Shown piece after piece: positions 47,616 through 55,066 of a stretch of DNA of 64,000 bases. Within the stretch, counting starts at the first letter, position 1, and the number at the start of each line of letters is the position of its first letter. A program made the position numbers and the translations under genes. Origin of the DNA: JANXMY01 sp964251675 (GTDB lineage: Bacteria; Armatimonadota; Armatimonadia; Armatimonadales; Capsulimonadaceae); NCBI GenBank assembly GCA_964251675.1, contig CAXUKS010000007.1, positions 1-64,000 on the forward strand, read 5' to 3'. The notes beneath the pieces are model-generated. The model ran no database searches. It saw only the letters and a program-made list of their open reading frames with translations, and had not been told where the DNA came from.

Positions 47616-48590
47616 ATGACATCCTTTACCAAACATTTTCTGTTTGCCACCGCCGTTGCTCTGGGCAGCCTGCCCCTTGCCGCGCATGCCGTTCCGGTGA
47701 ACGCCGTTGTTCCCGCCGATTCGTTTATCAACCAGCATGTTGATACCCAGGGGCAGATGGGACAGCAAATCACGCTGGACCCGGTCGTGCGCCGCCGCCT
47801 GGCCCGTCATTTTCACACTTCTGGCCCGGCGATTGTGCGTTATATTCAGAATAATCTGGTCCTGAAAAATCTGCAAACAGCGGGCACCTATCAGGTTTAC
47901 TGCATTTCGCCCGAAGGGCGCGAGTACACGGTCAATTCGCATCTGGCGGCGGGAACCCCGGTGTTTGTGTCCAAAGTAACGGGCAAGCCGGTCTTGAAGC
48001 TGGCCTGCGGCAACCCGATGATGGCAAGCCTGCCCCCGGAACTCAAAGTCTCGCCGAGCATTGAAGGAACGCCCCAGCTGGCTTCCACGCCGTCCACGCA
48101 GAGCCTGACCGGCGTGCCTGCACTGGCTCCGAACGGCCCGGTCGTGGTGGCGATGAACGACGTACCCGGCAATGTTTTCACGCCGGTCACCAAAGTCTCG
48201 CCGTTCCTGCCGACTGTGCTCAGTAGAGGTGGCAGCGGCTTTCCATTAGGCTTCCTGGCGGGCATCCCCATCCTGGCAGGCATCATTGGCAGCGGCGGCG
48301 GCAACGGCAACACGCCGGGCAACACGACAGGAACCACAGGCACACCGGGAACCACAGGCACACCGGGAACCACGGGCACGCCCGTAACGCCGGGAACCAC
48401 AGGCACACCGGGAACTAACGGCAACACGGGGCTGGAAACGACGGGAACGAATGACACGGGTGTCGTGACAAATACGGGCACGACGCCGGTTCCTGAGCTG
48501 GGCACACCCGTGGCGTTCCTTGTCGGAGCCGCTGGCGTCACCCTGCTGATGGCCGCCGCCCGCCGCCGCTCAATGCGACGCACTCGCTAA
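47616..48590 (+). CDS. PEP-CTERM-like exported protein with Gly/Thr repeats
   Basis: A 324-residue exported protein. Signal peptide FLFATAVALGSLPLAAHA. The mature part starts with about 180 residues of mixed sequence, then a Gly/Thr/Pro linker with repeats of GTTGTP (about residues 233-275). The C terminus has the tripartite layout of exosortase sorting signals: a PVPELGTP motif, a hydrophobic helix (VAFLVGAAGVTLLMAAA), and a basic end (RRRSMRRTR). It lies behind a sigma-54 promoter, as reported for PEP-CTERM genes. Exosortase itself is not in the window. Confidence 0.75.
   Translation: MTSFTKHFLFATAVALGSLPLAAHAVPVNAVVPADSFINQHVDTQGQMGQQITLDPVVRRRLARHFHTSGPAIVRYIQNNLVLKNLQTAGTYQVYCISPEGREYTVNSHLAAGTPVFVSKVTGKPVLKLACGNPMMASLPPELKVSPSIEGTPQLASTPSTQSLTGVPALAPNGPVVVAMNDVPGNVFTPVTKVSPFLPTVLSRGGSGFPLGFLAGIPILAGIIGSGGGNGNTPGNTTGTTGTPGTTGTPGTTGTPVTPGTTGTPGTNGNTGLETTGTNDTGVVTNTGTTPVPELGTPVAFLVGAAGVTLLMAAARRRSMRRTR
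48316..48421 (+). repeat. tandem repeats coding GTTGTP units
   Basis: Imperfect 18-bp units close to GGAACCACAGGCACACC repeat about five times within the PEP-CTERM-like gene, giving the Gly/Thr/Pro linker. Confidence 0.85.
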
Positions 48591-48600
48591 GGTATCCTGG

Positions 48601-49347
48601 CTAAAGAGGGAATGTCAGGGTTTTTGAAACCGGGGCGGAGGGCAGGCTGCCTTCCGCCCCGGTTTTCTTGTAGGCGCTAATCAAATTGTGCGCCTGCCGG
48701 GTCGGCTCCGGCAGGCGGTAGCCGCGCAAGCACTCCCGCACCAGCCGCGACGCCGACGCGACACTCATTTTGTGGCCCGGCGACACATACAGCGGGTTCG
48801 TGCGCGGCTTGGTTTTCATCACTGCTCCCAAAATATGATGTTGCCCCCGGTCCCAGAGCGGAGTCTCATCGCCCGCCTCGCCGACCGCCAGGTGGTCATA
48901 GTGCCCGTACAAAAAGCTTTTGGCGACCCCAATCGAGGGCACATCCAGCAGCACGCCCAGATGACACGCAATCCCAAACTGACGCGGGTGCGCCTGCCCC
49001 TGTCCATCCAGCATGATCACATCCGGCACGGTCTCCACCTGCGCGAAGGCTTGCAGCGCCACCGGCGACTCCCGAAATGACAGCAGGCCGGGAATATAAG
49101 GCATCTTCAGGGCATCCGTCGCATACCGCGCTTCCACCACTTCCAACGCCGGAAATGACAGCACCACCACGACGGCATAGCCTTCGTTCTTTTCCTCATT
49201 GAACGACAGGTCTACGCCTGCAATATGCGTGATGTCCGCGATTTCCTCGAAGCCATCTTCCAGCGACACCAGAGGCCGCATCGCCGCCTGTTGCGCCCGC
49301 GCCTCTTCCGCCGTCATATTCCATGAATGCAGTGTCTGGTAGTTCAA
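48601..49347 (-). CDS. nfi: endonuclease V
   Basis: A 248-residue endonuclease V, which nicks DNA at deoxyinosine. Motifs: HSWNMTAEEARAQQ at the N terminus, IAGVDLSFNEE (catalytic Asp), VPDVIMLDGQGQAHPRQFGI (second Asp) and LDVPSIGVAKSFLYG. It starts at a TTG at 49347 because the HSWNMT segment is conserved in the family; an internal ATG would lose it. It lies 17 bp after tsaD. A terminator for the convergent gene lies in its last codons. Confidence 0.95.
   Translation of the reverse strand: MNYQTLHSWNMTAEEARAQQAAMRPLVSLEDGFEEIADITHIAGVDLSFNEEKNEGYAVVVVLSFPALEVVEARYATDALKMPYIPGLLSFRESPVALQAFAQVETVPDVIMLDGQGQAHPRQFGIACHLGVLLDVPSIGVAKSFLYGHYDHLAVGEAGDETPLWDRGQHHILGAVMKTKPRTNPLYVSPGHKMSVASASRLVRECLRGYRLPEPTRQAHNLISAYKKTGAEGSLPSAPVSKTLTFPL
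48627..48668 (+). terminator. terminator inside the 3' end of nfi
   Basis: A long stem: AAACCGGGGCGGA (from 48627) pairs with TCCGCCCCGGTTT (48653-48665), extended by GGGCAG/CTGCC-type pairs, and followed by TCTTG. It would end the plus-strand PEP-CTERM-like transcript while coding nfi on the other strand. Confidence 0.7.
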
Positions 49348-49364
49348 TTCTAAGCCACTCTTTT

Positions 49365-50369
49365 CTAAGCCAATCTCTCCGAAGCCAGCGTGTCAATATC
49401 TAAGCCGTCGATTTTGCCCGCCTGCCAATGATAAAAGCCCGCGCAGGCGATCATGGCAGCGTTGTCCGTGCAAAGCCGGGGCGGGGGCACGGTCAAGGTC
49501 AGCCCTTCGCGGGCGCAGGTATCTCGCATCAGGGCCTGTAAACGAGAGTTCGCTGCGACGCCGCCTGCCAGCAGAATGTGGCTGACGCCCGCGAATTTAG
49601 CGGCTTTGATCGTTTTTGTGACCAACGCATCCACAATCGCTTCCTGCACCGAGGCCGACCAATCCGGCAGGGACACATTGGCATATTCTGTGCCGCGCCG
49701 CGCATTCAGCACGGCGGTTTTCAGGCCCGAAAACGAAAAGTCGAGCGAGTCCGGCCCAAGCTGGGCGCGGGGCAGGGAAATGGCCTTCGGGTTGCCGTTT
49801 TCTTCCCGCGCCATTTTATCCATGAGAATGCCGCCGGGGTAGGGGAGACCGAGCAGACGGGCGGATTTGTCAAAGGCTTCCCCGGCGGCGTCATCACGGG
49901 TGCGGCCTAAAATCTGGTAATCGCCGTGGCCCCTGACCAGAAATATCTCGCTGTGCCCGCCAGACGCCACAAGGCAGACCACCGGAAACTCAATATCCGG
50001 GTCCATCAGCCAGTTGGTATAAATATGGGCTTCGATATGATGCACCGCCATCAAGGGGATTTGGAGCGCGTAGCTTAACGACTTTGCCGCCGAGACGCCG
50101 ACCAGCAGCGCCCCGAGCAGGCCGGGCCGGTTGGCGACTGCGACGCCGTCCAGATCGCCAAATCCAATCTCCGCCGCCGCCAGCGCCTCGGCAATCACGC
50201 CGCCGATCTGGGTGACGTGCTGCCGCGAGGCCACCTCCGGCACGACGCCGCCGGTTTTGGCGTGCAGATCAATCTGCGAGGCGATGACATTGGACAGCAG
50301 CTCGCGCCCGTCCCGCAGGACGGCGGCGGAGGTTTCATCGCAGGAAGTTTCAATGCCGAGCAGGTTCAT
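49365..50369 (-). CDS. tsaD: tRNA N6-adenosine threonylcarbamoyltransferase
   Basis: A 334-residue TsaD (Kae1 family) that makes t6A37 in ANN-decoding tRNAs with TsaB and TsaE. Motifs: NLLGIETSCDETSAAVLRDG at the N terminus, the metal-site MAVHHIEAHIYTNW (HxxxH), LVASGGHSEIFLV, and SHILLAGGVAANSRL. The ATG at 50369 is chosen over an upstream start because the family begins with LGIETSCDE. Its first 20 bp overlap the Uma2 gene. Its 3' end is tandemly duplicated (see repeat findings). Confidence 0.95.
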   Translation of the reverse strand: MNLLGIETSCDETSAAVLRDGRELLSNVIASQIDLHAKTGGVVPEVASRQHVTQIGGVIAEALAAAEIGFGDLDGVAVANRPGLLGALLVGVSAAKSLSYALQIPLMAVHHIEAHIYTNWLMDPDIEFPVVCLVASGGHSEIFLVRGHGDYQILGRTRDDAAGEAFDKSARLLGLPYPGGILMDKMAREENGNPKAISLPRAQLGPDSLDFSFSGLKTAVLNARRGTEYANVSLPDWSASVQEAIVDALVTKTIKAAKFAGVSHILLAGGVAANSRLQALMRDTCAREGLTLTVPPPRLCTDNAAMIACAGFYHWQAGKIDGLDIDTLASERLA

Positions 50370-50976
50370 GGGTTTCTTCTTCTGGTTCTGAGACGGACAC
50401 AAGCGGGTCAAACTCGATTTTTTCGTAAATCTCGGCCATTTCTAATTCGCAGCCGAGCGACGGCAGGCTGATCTTGCCGTCCATTGCCGTGGTGGCCGTA
50501 AACTTCCACGCGCCGCCCTCCTGCCGCGTGTAGACTTCCACTTGCGGCGCGTGCTGCGAGACCAGCACATACTCTTGCAGCGAATCAAGCTGCCGGTAGT
50601 TCGCCCACTTTTCGCCCCGGTCGTAGCCTTCCGTGGACGGCGACAGCACTTCAATCAGCACCTGGGGATTGATCAGGCTGTTGGTATCCAGCGGATGAAA
50701 ATACGGCTCGCCGCACACCACGGTCAAATCCGGGTACGTTTTCAGCCCGGTTGGCATAATTGTGACGCGCAGGTCGCTGGTGTAAATCTCGCACGGCTCA
50801 GCGTCCAGTGCATTTCCTACCCGTCGTATGATGTTGGCGGCAATCCGGCTGTGGCGGGGGCTGCCGCCGGACATGGCGAAAATCTGGCCGGACAGATACT
50901 CGCTTTTGGTTTCGGCTTTTTCTTCCAACTCTAGGTATTGCTCCACGGTGTAAAAGGGCTTTGCAAGGGCAGACAT
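50350..50976 (-). CDS. Uma2 family nuclease-like protein
   Basis: A 208-residue protein of the Uma2 (DUF820) restriction-endonuclease-fold family: YTVEQYLELEEKAETKSEYL, GGSPRHSRIAANIIRRVGNA, TYPDLTVVC (Asp-Leu) and VLIEVLSPSTEGYDRGEKWA, followed by YRQLDSLQEYVLV. The family is very abundant in cyanobacteria and similar bacteria; its role is unknown. GAGGAG lies upstream of the ATG. It overlaps tsaD. Confidence 0.9.
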   Translation of the reverse strand: MSALAKPFYTVEQYLELEEKAETKSEYLSGQIFAMSGGSPRHSRIAANIIRRVGNALDAEPCEIYTSDLRVTIMPTGLKTYPDLTVVCGEPYFHPLDTNSLINPQVLIEVLSPSTEGYDRGEKWANYRQLDSLQEYVLVSQHAPQVEVYTRQEGGAWKFTATTAMDGKISLPSLGCELEMAEIYEKIEFDPLVSVSEPEEETHEPARH

Positions 50977-51079
50977 CTCAGCGTTCTCCTCGTTTGCTTA
51001 TGATACCCGCTGTTATGGCGGCAGGGTCAATCAGTTTTGTCTTTCCCTTTTGTTTTTCCCTCTCGGTCACGCCCCCAAG

Positions 51080-51103
51080 AGCCACGGATTTCAATCCGTG
51101 GCT
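51080..51103. repeat. 24-bp hairpin element with TTCA/TGAA loop
   Basis: AGCCACGGAT (51080-51089) pairs with ATCCGTGGCT (51094-51103) around TTCA. The same stem occurs at 58901-58924. Confidence 0.85.
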
Positions 51104-51108
51104 TCTGC

Positions 51109-51462
51109 ACCTGTGTCTGTCAGGCGGGCTTTCTGGCACAGGCCGGACCGCTGGCAAAGCCACTGACTTTCGGCGAACACAAGATGCAGTATTTGCTCGG
51201 GGCGATTGGCGCGGGCGTCGTTCTGACCGAGATTTTGAGCCATCTACCAGTCTCCAAACCCGCGAAGCGGCGTCTGGCAATCGCGGCGGGCCTGCTGTCT
51301 CTGGCCGGGGGTCTGGCTCTGCGTCTGGCCTTCGTGGCGGCGGGCAACGAACCGGATTTGGCGCGTCTTGCCACGGGCGAGCGTGGGGGCACGGGCGGAT
51401 TACGCCGTCAGAGTTGTCTGCGCTGGGCCGGGGAGAAGAAACCGGGCAAAACTTGGCCGTGA
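51109..51462 (+). pseudogene. remnant resembling the C-terminal part of an NrfD-family membrane protein
   Basis: One frame from 51109 reads AGFLAQAGPLAKPLTFGEHK (after a few residues), then a helix MQYLLGAIGAGVVLTEIL, basic KPAKRR, and a second helix LAIAAGLLSLAGGLALRLAF followed by VAAGNEPDLARLA. The order (plea A-x-x-GPLA, helix, RR, GG-LxxR-xxxAG) resembles the end of NrfD/PsrC-type quinol-binding subunits, but no upstream helices or Fe-S partner exist here. The fragment begins just after a hairpin element, so it looks like a broken gene. An ATG at 51184 could start a 92-residue protein. Confidence 0.35.
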
Positions 51463-51752
51463 CGGAAGCATTTGCGTGGACGGTGACGGTGCGGCCCAAT
51501 GCCCCGCAAACATCGCTGACTGCCGGAGCGGCAGGCGTGGTGGTTTCGCTGTCAGCGGACGATTTAGATGCCCTCGCTAAACCCGACGCCGAAGGCGTCT
51601 ATTTCGGAGCCGACGCGCCGGGCAGGCCGCGCTACTATATTGAGAAAGACTTTCCCTGTACGTACCCCCGCGCCGGAGAAGCCGCCGAAGTGGAAGCAGA
51701 GACGTTCCCTGGCCCGGCGGCGGCGGTGGAGTTCGAGATTAACGGGGATTAA
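51459..51752 (+). CDS. hypothetical small protein (possibly DUF7009-like)
   Basis: A 97-residue protein from a GTG at 51459 that overlaps the preceding stop (GTGA). The C-terminal part has RPRYYIEKDFPCTYPRAGEA, which resembles the I/VEKDFxC motif I associate with DUF7009 proteins; the assignment is tentative. The N-terminal residues of that family are not obvious, so the gene may be truncated. A bidirectional terminator follows. Confidence 0.45.
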   Translation: MTEAFAWTVTVRPNAPQTSLTAGAAGVVVSLSADDLDALAKPDAEGVYFGADAPGRPRYYIEKDFPCTYPRAGEAAEVEAETFPGPAAAVEFEINGD

Positions 51753-51757
51753 AGAGA

Positions 51758-51790
51758 AACCGGCACTTCCAGTGCCGGTTCTTTTTATTT
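51758..51790. terminator. bidirectional Rho-independent terminator
   Basis: AACCGGCACT (51758-51767) pairs with AGTGCCGGTT (51771-51780), loop TCC, then CTTTTTATTTT on the plus strand. It separates the plus-strand small gene from the convergent GH35 gene; the 3' end of GH35 begins at 51785. Confidence 0.9.
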
Positions 51791-54700
51791 TGCCGGAGCC
51801 AGCACCATGCCGACGCGGCTGGCGACAGCTTCGACAGTGATGTGCATTCCCGCCGGGGCAGCCCCGTCCTCATCGAACACAACAAGGCGGTTCCCGCCGG
51901 GGCGCAGGAGCGAGGGAAGCAGGTAGACGCCCTCCACAGGCGATTTCTCCGGGTAGCGGCCCAGATTGCGGCCATTGAGCCAGACAAACCCGCGCGACAT
52001 CCCCGTCATCGACAACCGCAGCACGGGATCGGGGCCGACGGGGCCGGGCTGAACGGCCTGGAACGTGGTGGCATAAAACGCCGGAACGCCGGGGGCTGCC
52101 GCCGGCGCAGTTGGCCTCCATTGGGCAGAGTTCCAGGCGGGCAGGACCACACCGCCGCGCAGCTTCCAGCCCGCGATGTTCTCGCCAGGAGGCAGGTCCG
52201 TATCCAGACGGATCGCGCCAATGCTGCCCGGCCCGCCGGTGTTGCGGACGGCGACGGCCAGCACGTTCGGCCCGCCCTCTTTCCATGCCTCGTCCAGAGT
52301 GACATCCCGGTTGGCGTTGATGGGCACATTCGGGTCAATCTGCTTGCCGTTCAGAAACACAATCCCATAGTCATCAATGGAGGTGAAGTTCAGATGCCGG
52401 TGCGGCCCGGAAATGTCGGGCAGCGTGGCCCGGTACCAGGCCCAGCCGGGCTGCCCGTTAAAGACGTCGTCCGTGTTATTCGTGTCGTGCCAGTCCGCCC
52501 CGGACGTGTCCAGTGTCGGCAAGGCTTTGGCGTCACTGTCGAGCGGCGCCTTGTCGTCAGCCTGCCAGCGGAAGGCGGTGATCTGCGATCCGGCGGTTCC
52601 CGAAGGCGGCGACAGCGAGACCGGGCCGGAAATGCCTTTGGCATCAATCGTGGCGAGAGAGTCGTAATAGTTGAACAGCTTGTTGCGGCCATAGTGAGCG
52701 GTCAGAAACGCCACCGTATTTTTGCCTTCGGCAAGTGGCACAATCAGGCGGCGCGGAGCCGGAGACTGGTAGCGGGTCCGGGGACCATCGCTGCTGGCGT
52801 GCCTGCCGTTGACAAAGACTGTGACCCAGTCTCCGGCATCGCTGAGATTGAGCTGATAGTCTCCGGCTTTCGGCACAGTGACCGACGTGCGGTACCAGGC
52901 ATACGCGCTGTAATCACCGTCCGTGCCCATTGCCAGTGGCTTGGTGCTGGCTTTCCAGTGTGAGTCCTTGTAGGCGGTTTGTGCTTCGGGATCGCTGGCG
53001 TCCACGCGCCAGGCTGCCAGCGCGGGCGCGGTCGCCGGGACCGGACGGCTTTCGGGAACGGCCACAGACACCAGCGGGGCGGGGGCGGCGACCGTCGCCG
53101 TGTACAGCAGCGCGGGCAAAGCAGAGGCAGGGCCGAGGCCGCGCCGCTCGGTCTCTAAATAAGGCCGGTTCAGTATATCGTTCACCTCGCCGACATAGTC
53201 CGGGCCGCAGGCAATCAGCGAGTCGTCTTTCAGCAGCCACGTCCGGTCGGCTCTGTTCGTGGTCATTGCCAGCACGCGCACCAGTCGGCTGCCGACTTTG
53301 AAAATGCTGACCGACGGCGTGGCGGCAGGGATCGCCGTCCGCAGCAGCACCATGTCAGGGATCACGGTCAGCGCCTTGCTTGCAGGCTGCTGTATGATTT
53401 TCGCGTTTGCGGTGGCAAAGTGCATCTCGGCTGGCTCACCTGCCGGGCCGTAGACGATCAGCGTGGTCATTGGCCCGCTCTGGGCAATCCCCAGAATACG
53501 CGCGGCTCCCAGTGTCAGATTGACGCCGGGGGCGAGTGGAAAGCCCTTGACGACCGGCATGATCTCGCCGGGAGCCAGTGTCACCGGCCCGGCGGCGGGA
53601 AACACTTTGCCGTCTGCCATCTTGATCTGCGTCTTGACGGGGGCACCCGTGCGGTTGTCCAGAAACAAAATCTTCCCGGCCTTGCCGGTGCGCTGCGTGA
53701 TTTGCAGGCGTGGGTCAGTCGGAGCCGCGCCCCCGCCGCCTGCGGCAGCGATGGAGTTTGACAGGATAGGCGCGAAGCTGGTGGCAAACATTGCTGCCTG
53801 TTTGCACAAATAATAGTCGTCGCGCAGGTCCCCGGCCTGGCCGATGGGGGAGCCGAAGTCATAGGAGGCCGCCTGCTCGTCGTTGTTCCAGGTGTCAAAG
53901 TCCGTGCCGCCCGCCATCGTGTAGTGCGTGTAGCCAGCCCCGCCGAAGGCAATCACTTTCCAGGTTGTCCGCTCCAGCTTCTTGCCCCGCGCCGGGTCCA
54001 CCCCGTAGCGCCCCACCCAGCCCGTCCAGAACTCGGTGCTGTACCACGGGGACGTGCGCTGGGATGTATCAAACGGCGAGTCCCCGGCGGGGTCGTCGTT
54101 GTGGTTCAGGCCGCTGAAAAAGAGGGGAATGGTCAGCCCCATCGCCCGCGCTTTGGCGTAATAGTGTTTGTAGTAGGCATTCGGTAGGTCCGTCCCGCCG
54201 CCGACCCCGCCGGGCAGGACGTGCTCGTTTTCGAGCTGCACCAGGATGAGCGGCCCGCCGCGCGTGATCTGGTTGGCAGCGAGTATCGGAAACAGCTTGT
54301 TCCAGTAGGGCGTGACGGCGGCATAGAACTGGGGGTTGTCGGTCATCGGCAGGAGGCCCGGCTTAAAGCGCAGCCACACGGGCAGGCCGCCCGTGTCCCA
54401 CTCGGCATTGATATACGGCCCCGCCCGGACAATGGCATACATATTCAGCGACTGCACGGTTTTCAGAAACGCATCCAGGTCTTTGTCGCCGGAAAAGTCA
54501 AACTGTCCTTCACGCGGCTCATGATAGTTCCAGAAGGCATACGTCTGAACCGTGTTGTACCCCGCCCGCTTGATCCGCAGCAGCCGGTCCCGCCACAGGG
54601 CGCGGGGCGTGCGCGGGTAGTGGAAATCCCCGGCGACGATAAACGTCCGCTTGCCTTTGATGATAAACCCCCGGCCATCAAAGTTGATATACGGTTTCGC

Positions 54701-54853
54701 GGCAGGGAGCGGCGGAAAGATGCTGTCGTTGTTGTTGGGCCAGCCAAACGCCTGCGTGCGTGCCGCAGGCAGAGCGACCAGCAGGGCCATCAGGGTAAGC
54801 AGCAGCAGGGCAGGGAGAAGTCGGGGCAGGCGAAGGCGGAAAGATTGCTTCAT
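51785..54853 (-). CDS. beta-galactosidase, glycoside hydrolase family 35
   Basis: A 1022-residue exported GH35 enzyme that releases beta-galactosyl residues from glycans. Signal peptide about residues 1-36 (LLPALLLLTLMALLVALPAA). Catalytic TIM barrel about 50-380: FIVAGDFHYPRTP, GYNTVQTYAFWNYHEP, the acid/base Glu in LILVQLENEH (about 210), and the nucleophile in YSTEFWTGWVGRYG (about 274). C-terminal beta-sandwich domains include LVPLAEGKNTVAFLTAHYGR-type and GFVWLNGRNLGRYPEKSPVE segments. The ATG at 54853 is preferred over a TTG at 54859 because it follows a perfect TATAAT by 5 nt. Confidence 0.96.
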   Translation of the reverse strand: MKQSFRLRLPRLLPALLLLTLMALLVALPAARTQAFGWPNNNDSIFPPLPAAKPYINFDGRGFIIKGKRTFIVAGDFHYPRTPRALWRDRLLRIKRAGYNTVQTYAFWNYHEPREGQFDFSGDKDLDAFLKTVQSLNMYAIVRAGPYINAEWDTGGLPVWLRFKPGLLPMTDNPQFYAAVTPYWNKLFPILAANQITRGGPLILVQLENEHVLPGGVGGGTDLPNAYYKHYYAKARAMGLTIPLFFSGLNHNDDPAGDSPFDTSQRTSPWYSTEFWTGWVGRYGVDPARGKKLERTTWKVIAFGGAGYTHYTMAGGTDFDTWNNDEQAASYDFGSPIGQAGDLRDDYYLCKQAAMFATSFAPILSNSIAAAGGGGAAPTDPRLQITQRTGKAGKILFLDNRTGAPVKTQIKMADGKVFPAAGPVTLAPGEIMPVVKGFPLAPGVNLTLGAARILGIAQSGPMTTLIVYGPAGEPAEMHFATANAKIIQQPASKALTVIPDMVLLRTAIPAATPSVSIFKVGSRLVRVLAMTTNRADRTWLLKDDSLIACGPDYVGEVNDILNRPYLETERRGLGPASALPALLYTATVAAPAPLVSVAVPESRPVPATAPALAAWRVDASDPEAQTAYKDSHWKASTKPLAMGTDGDYSAYAWYRTSVTVPKAGDYQLNLSDAGDWVTVFVNGRHASSDGPRTRYQSPAPRRLIVPLAEGKNTVAFLTAHYGRNKLFNYYDSLATIDAKGISGPVSLSPPSGTAGSQITAFRWQADDKAPLDSDAKALPTLDTSGADWHDTNNTDDVFNGQPGWAWYRATLPDISGPHRHLNFTSIDDYGIVFLNGKQIDPNVPINANRDVTLDEAWKEGGPNVLAVAVRNTGGPGSIGAIRLDTDLPPGENIAGWKLRGGVVLPAWNSAQWRPTAPAAAPGVPAFYATTFQAVQPGPVGPDPVLRLSMTGMSRGFVWLNGRNLGRYPEKSPVEGVYLLPSLLRPGGNRLVVFDEDGAAPAGMHITVEAVASRVGMVLAPAK

Positions 54854-54858
54854 GCCCA

Positions 54859-54887
54859 ATTATAACGAAGCCGGGGGCAGGTGTCAA
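54859..54887 (-). promoter_or_regulatory. consensus promoter of the GH35 gene, leaderless arrangement
   Basis: On the minus strand, TTGACA (54882-54887), 17-bp spacer, TATAAT (54859-54864), then 5 nt to the ATG at 54853. Both hexamers are perfect. Confidence 0.85.
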
Positions 54888-54926
54888 GGACGAGAGGGCG
54901 ATAAGCAAAAAACCAAACCCAAAGTA

Positions 54927-54955
54927 TTGACATAGACGCCATTTCATATTATAAT
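54927..54955 (+). promoter_or_regulatory. divergent consensus promoter
   Basis: TTGACA (54927-54932), 17-bp spacer, TATAAT (54950-54955) on the plus strand. Predicted start near 54962, upstream of the signal-peptide frame at 54985. Confidence 0.85.
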
Positions 54956-55066
54956 GGGCTATCATACCTTTGGACTGGTGTTCTGTGTTTTTAAGCCGCC
55001 TTGCTCCCATAACCTTGATGCTTTGCCTCGCCGTGCCGACACAGGCAGGAAAGCCGCCTGCCAGAT

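Noticed and set aside
48316..48421. CRISPR array
   Set aside because: The repeats are short, without unique spacers, and lie in frame inside a coding gene.
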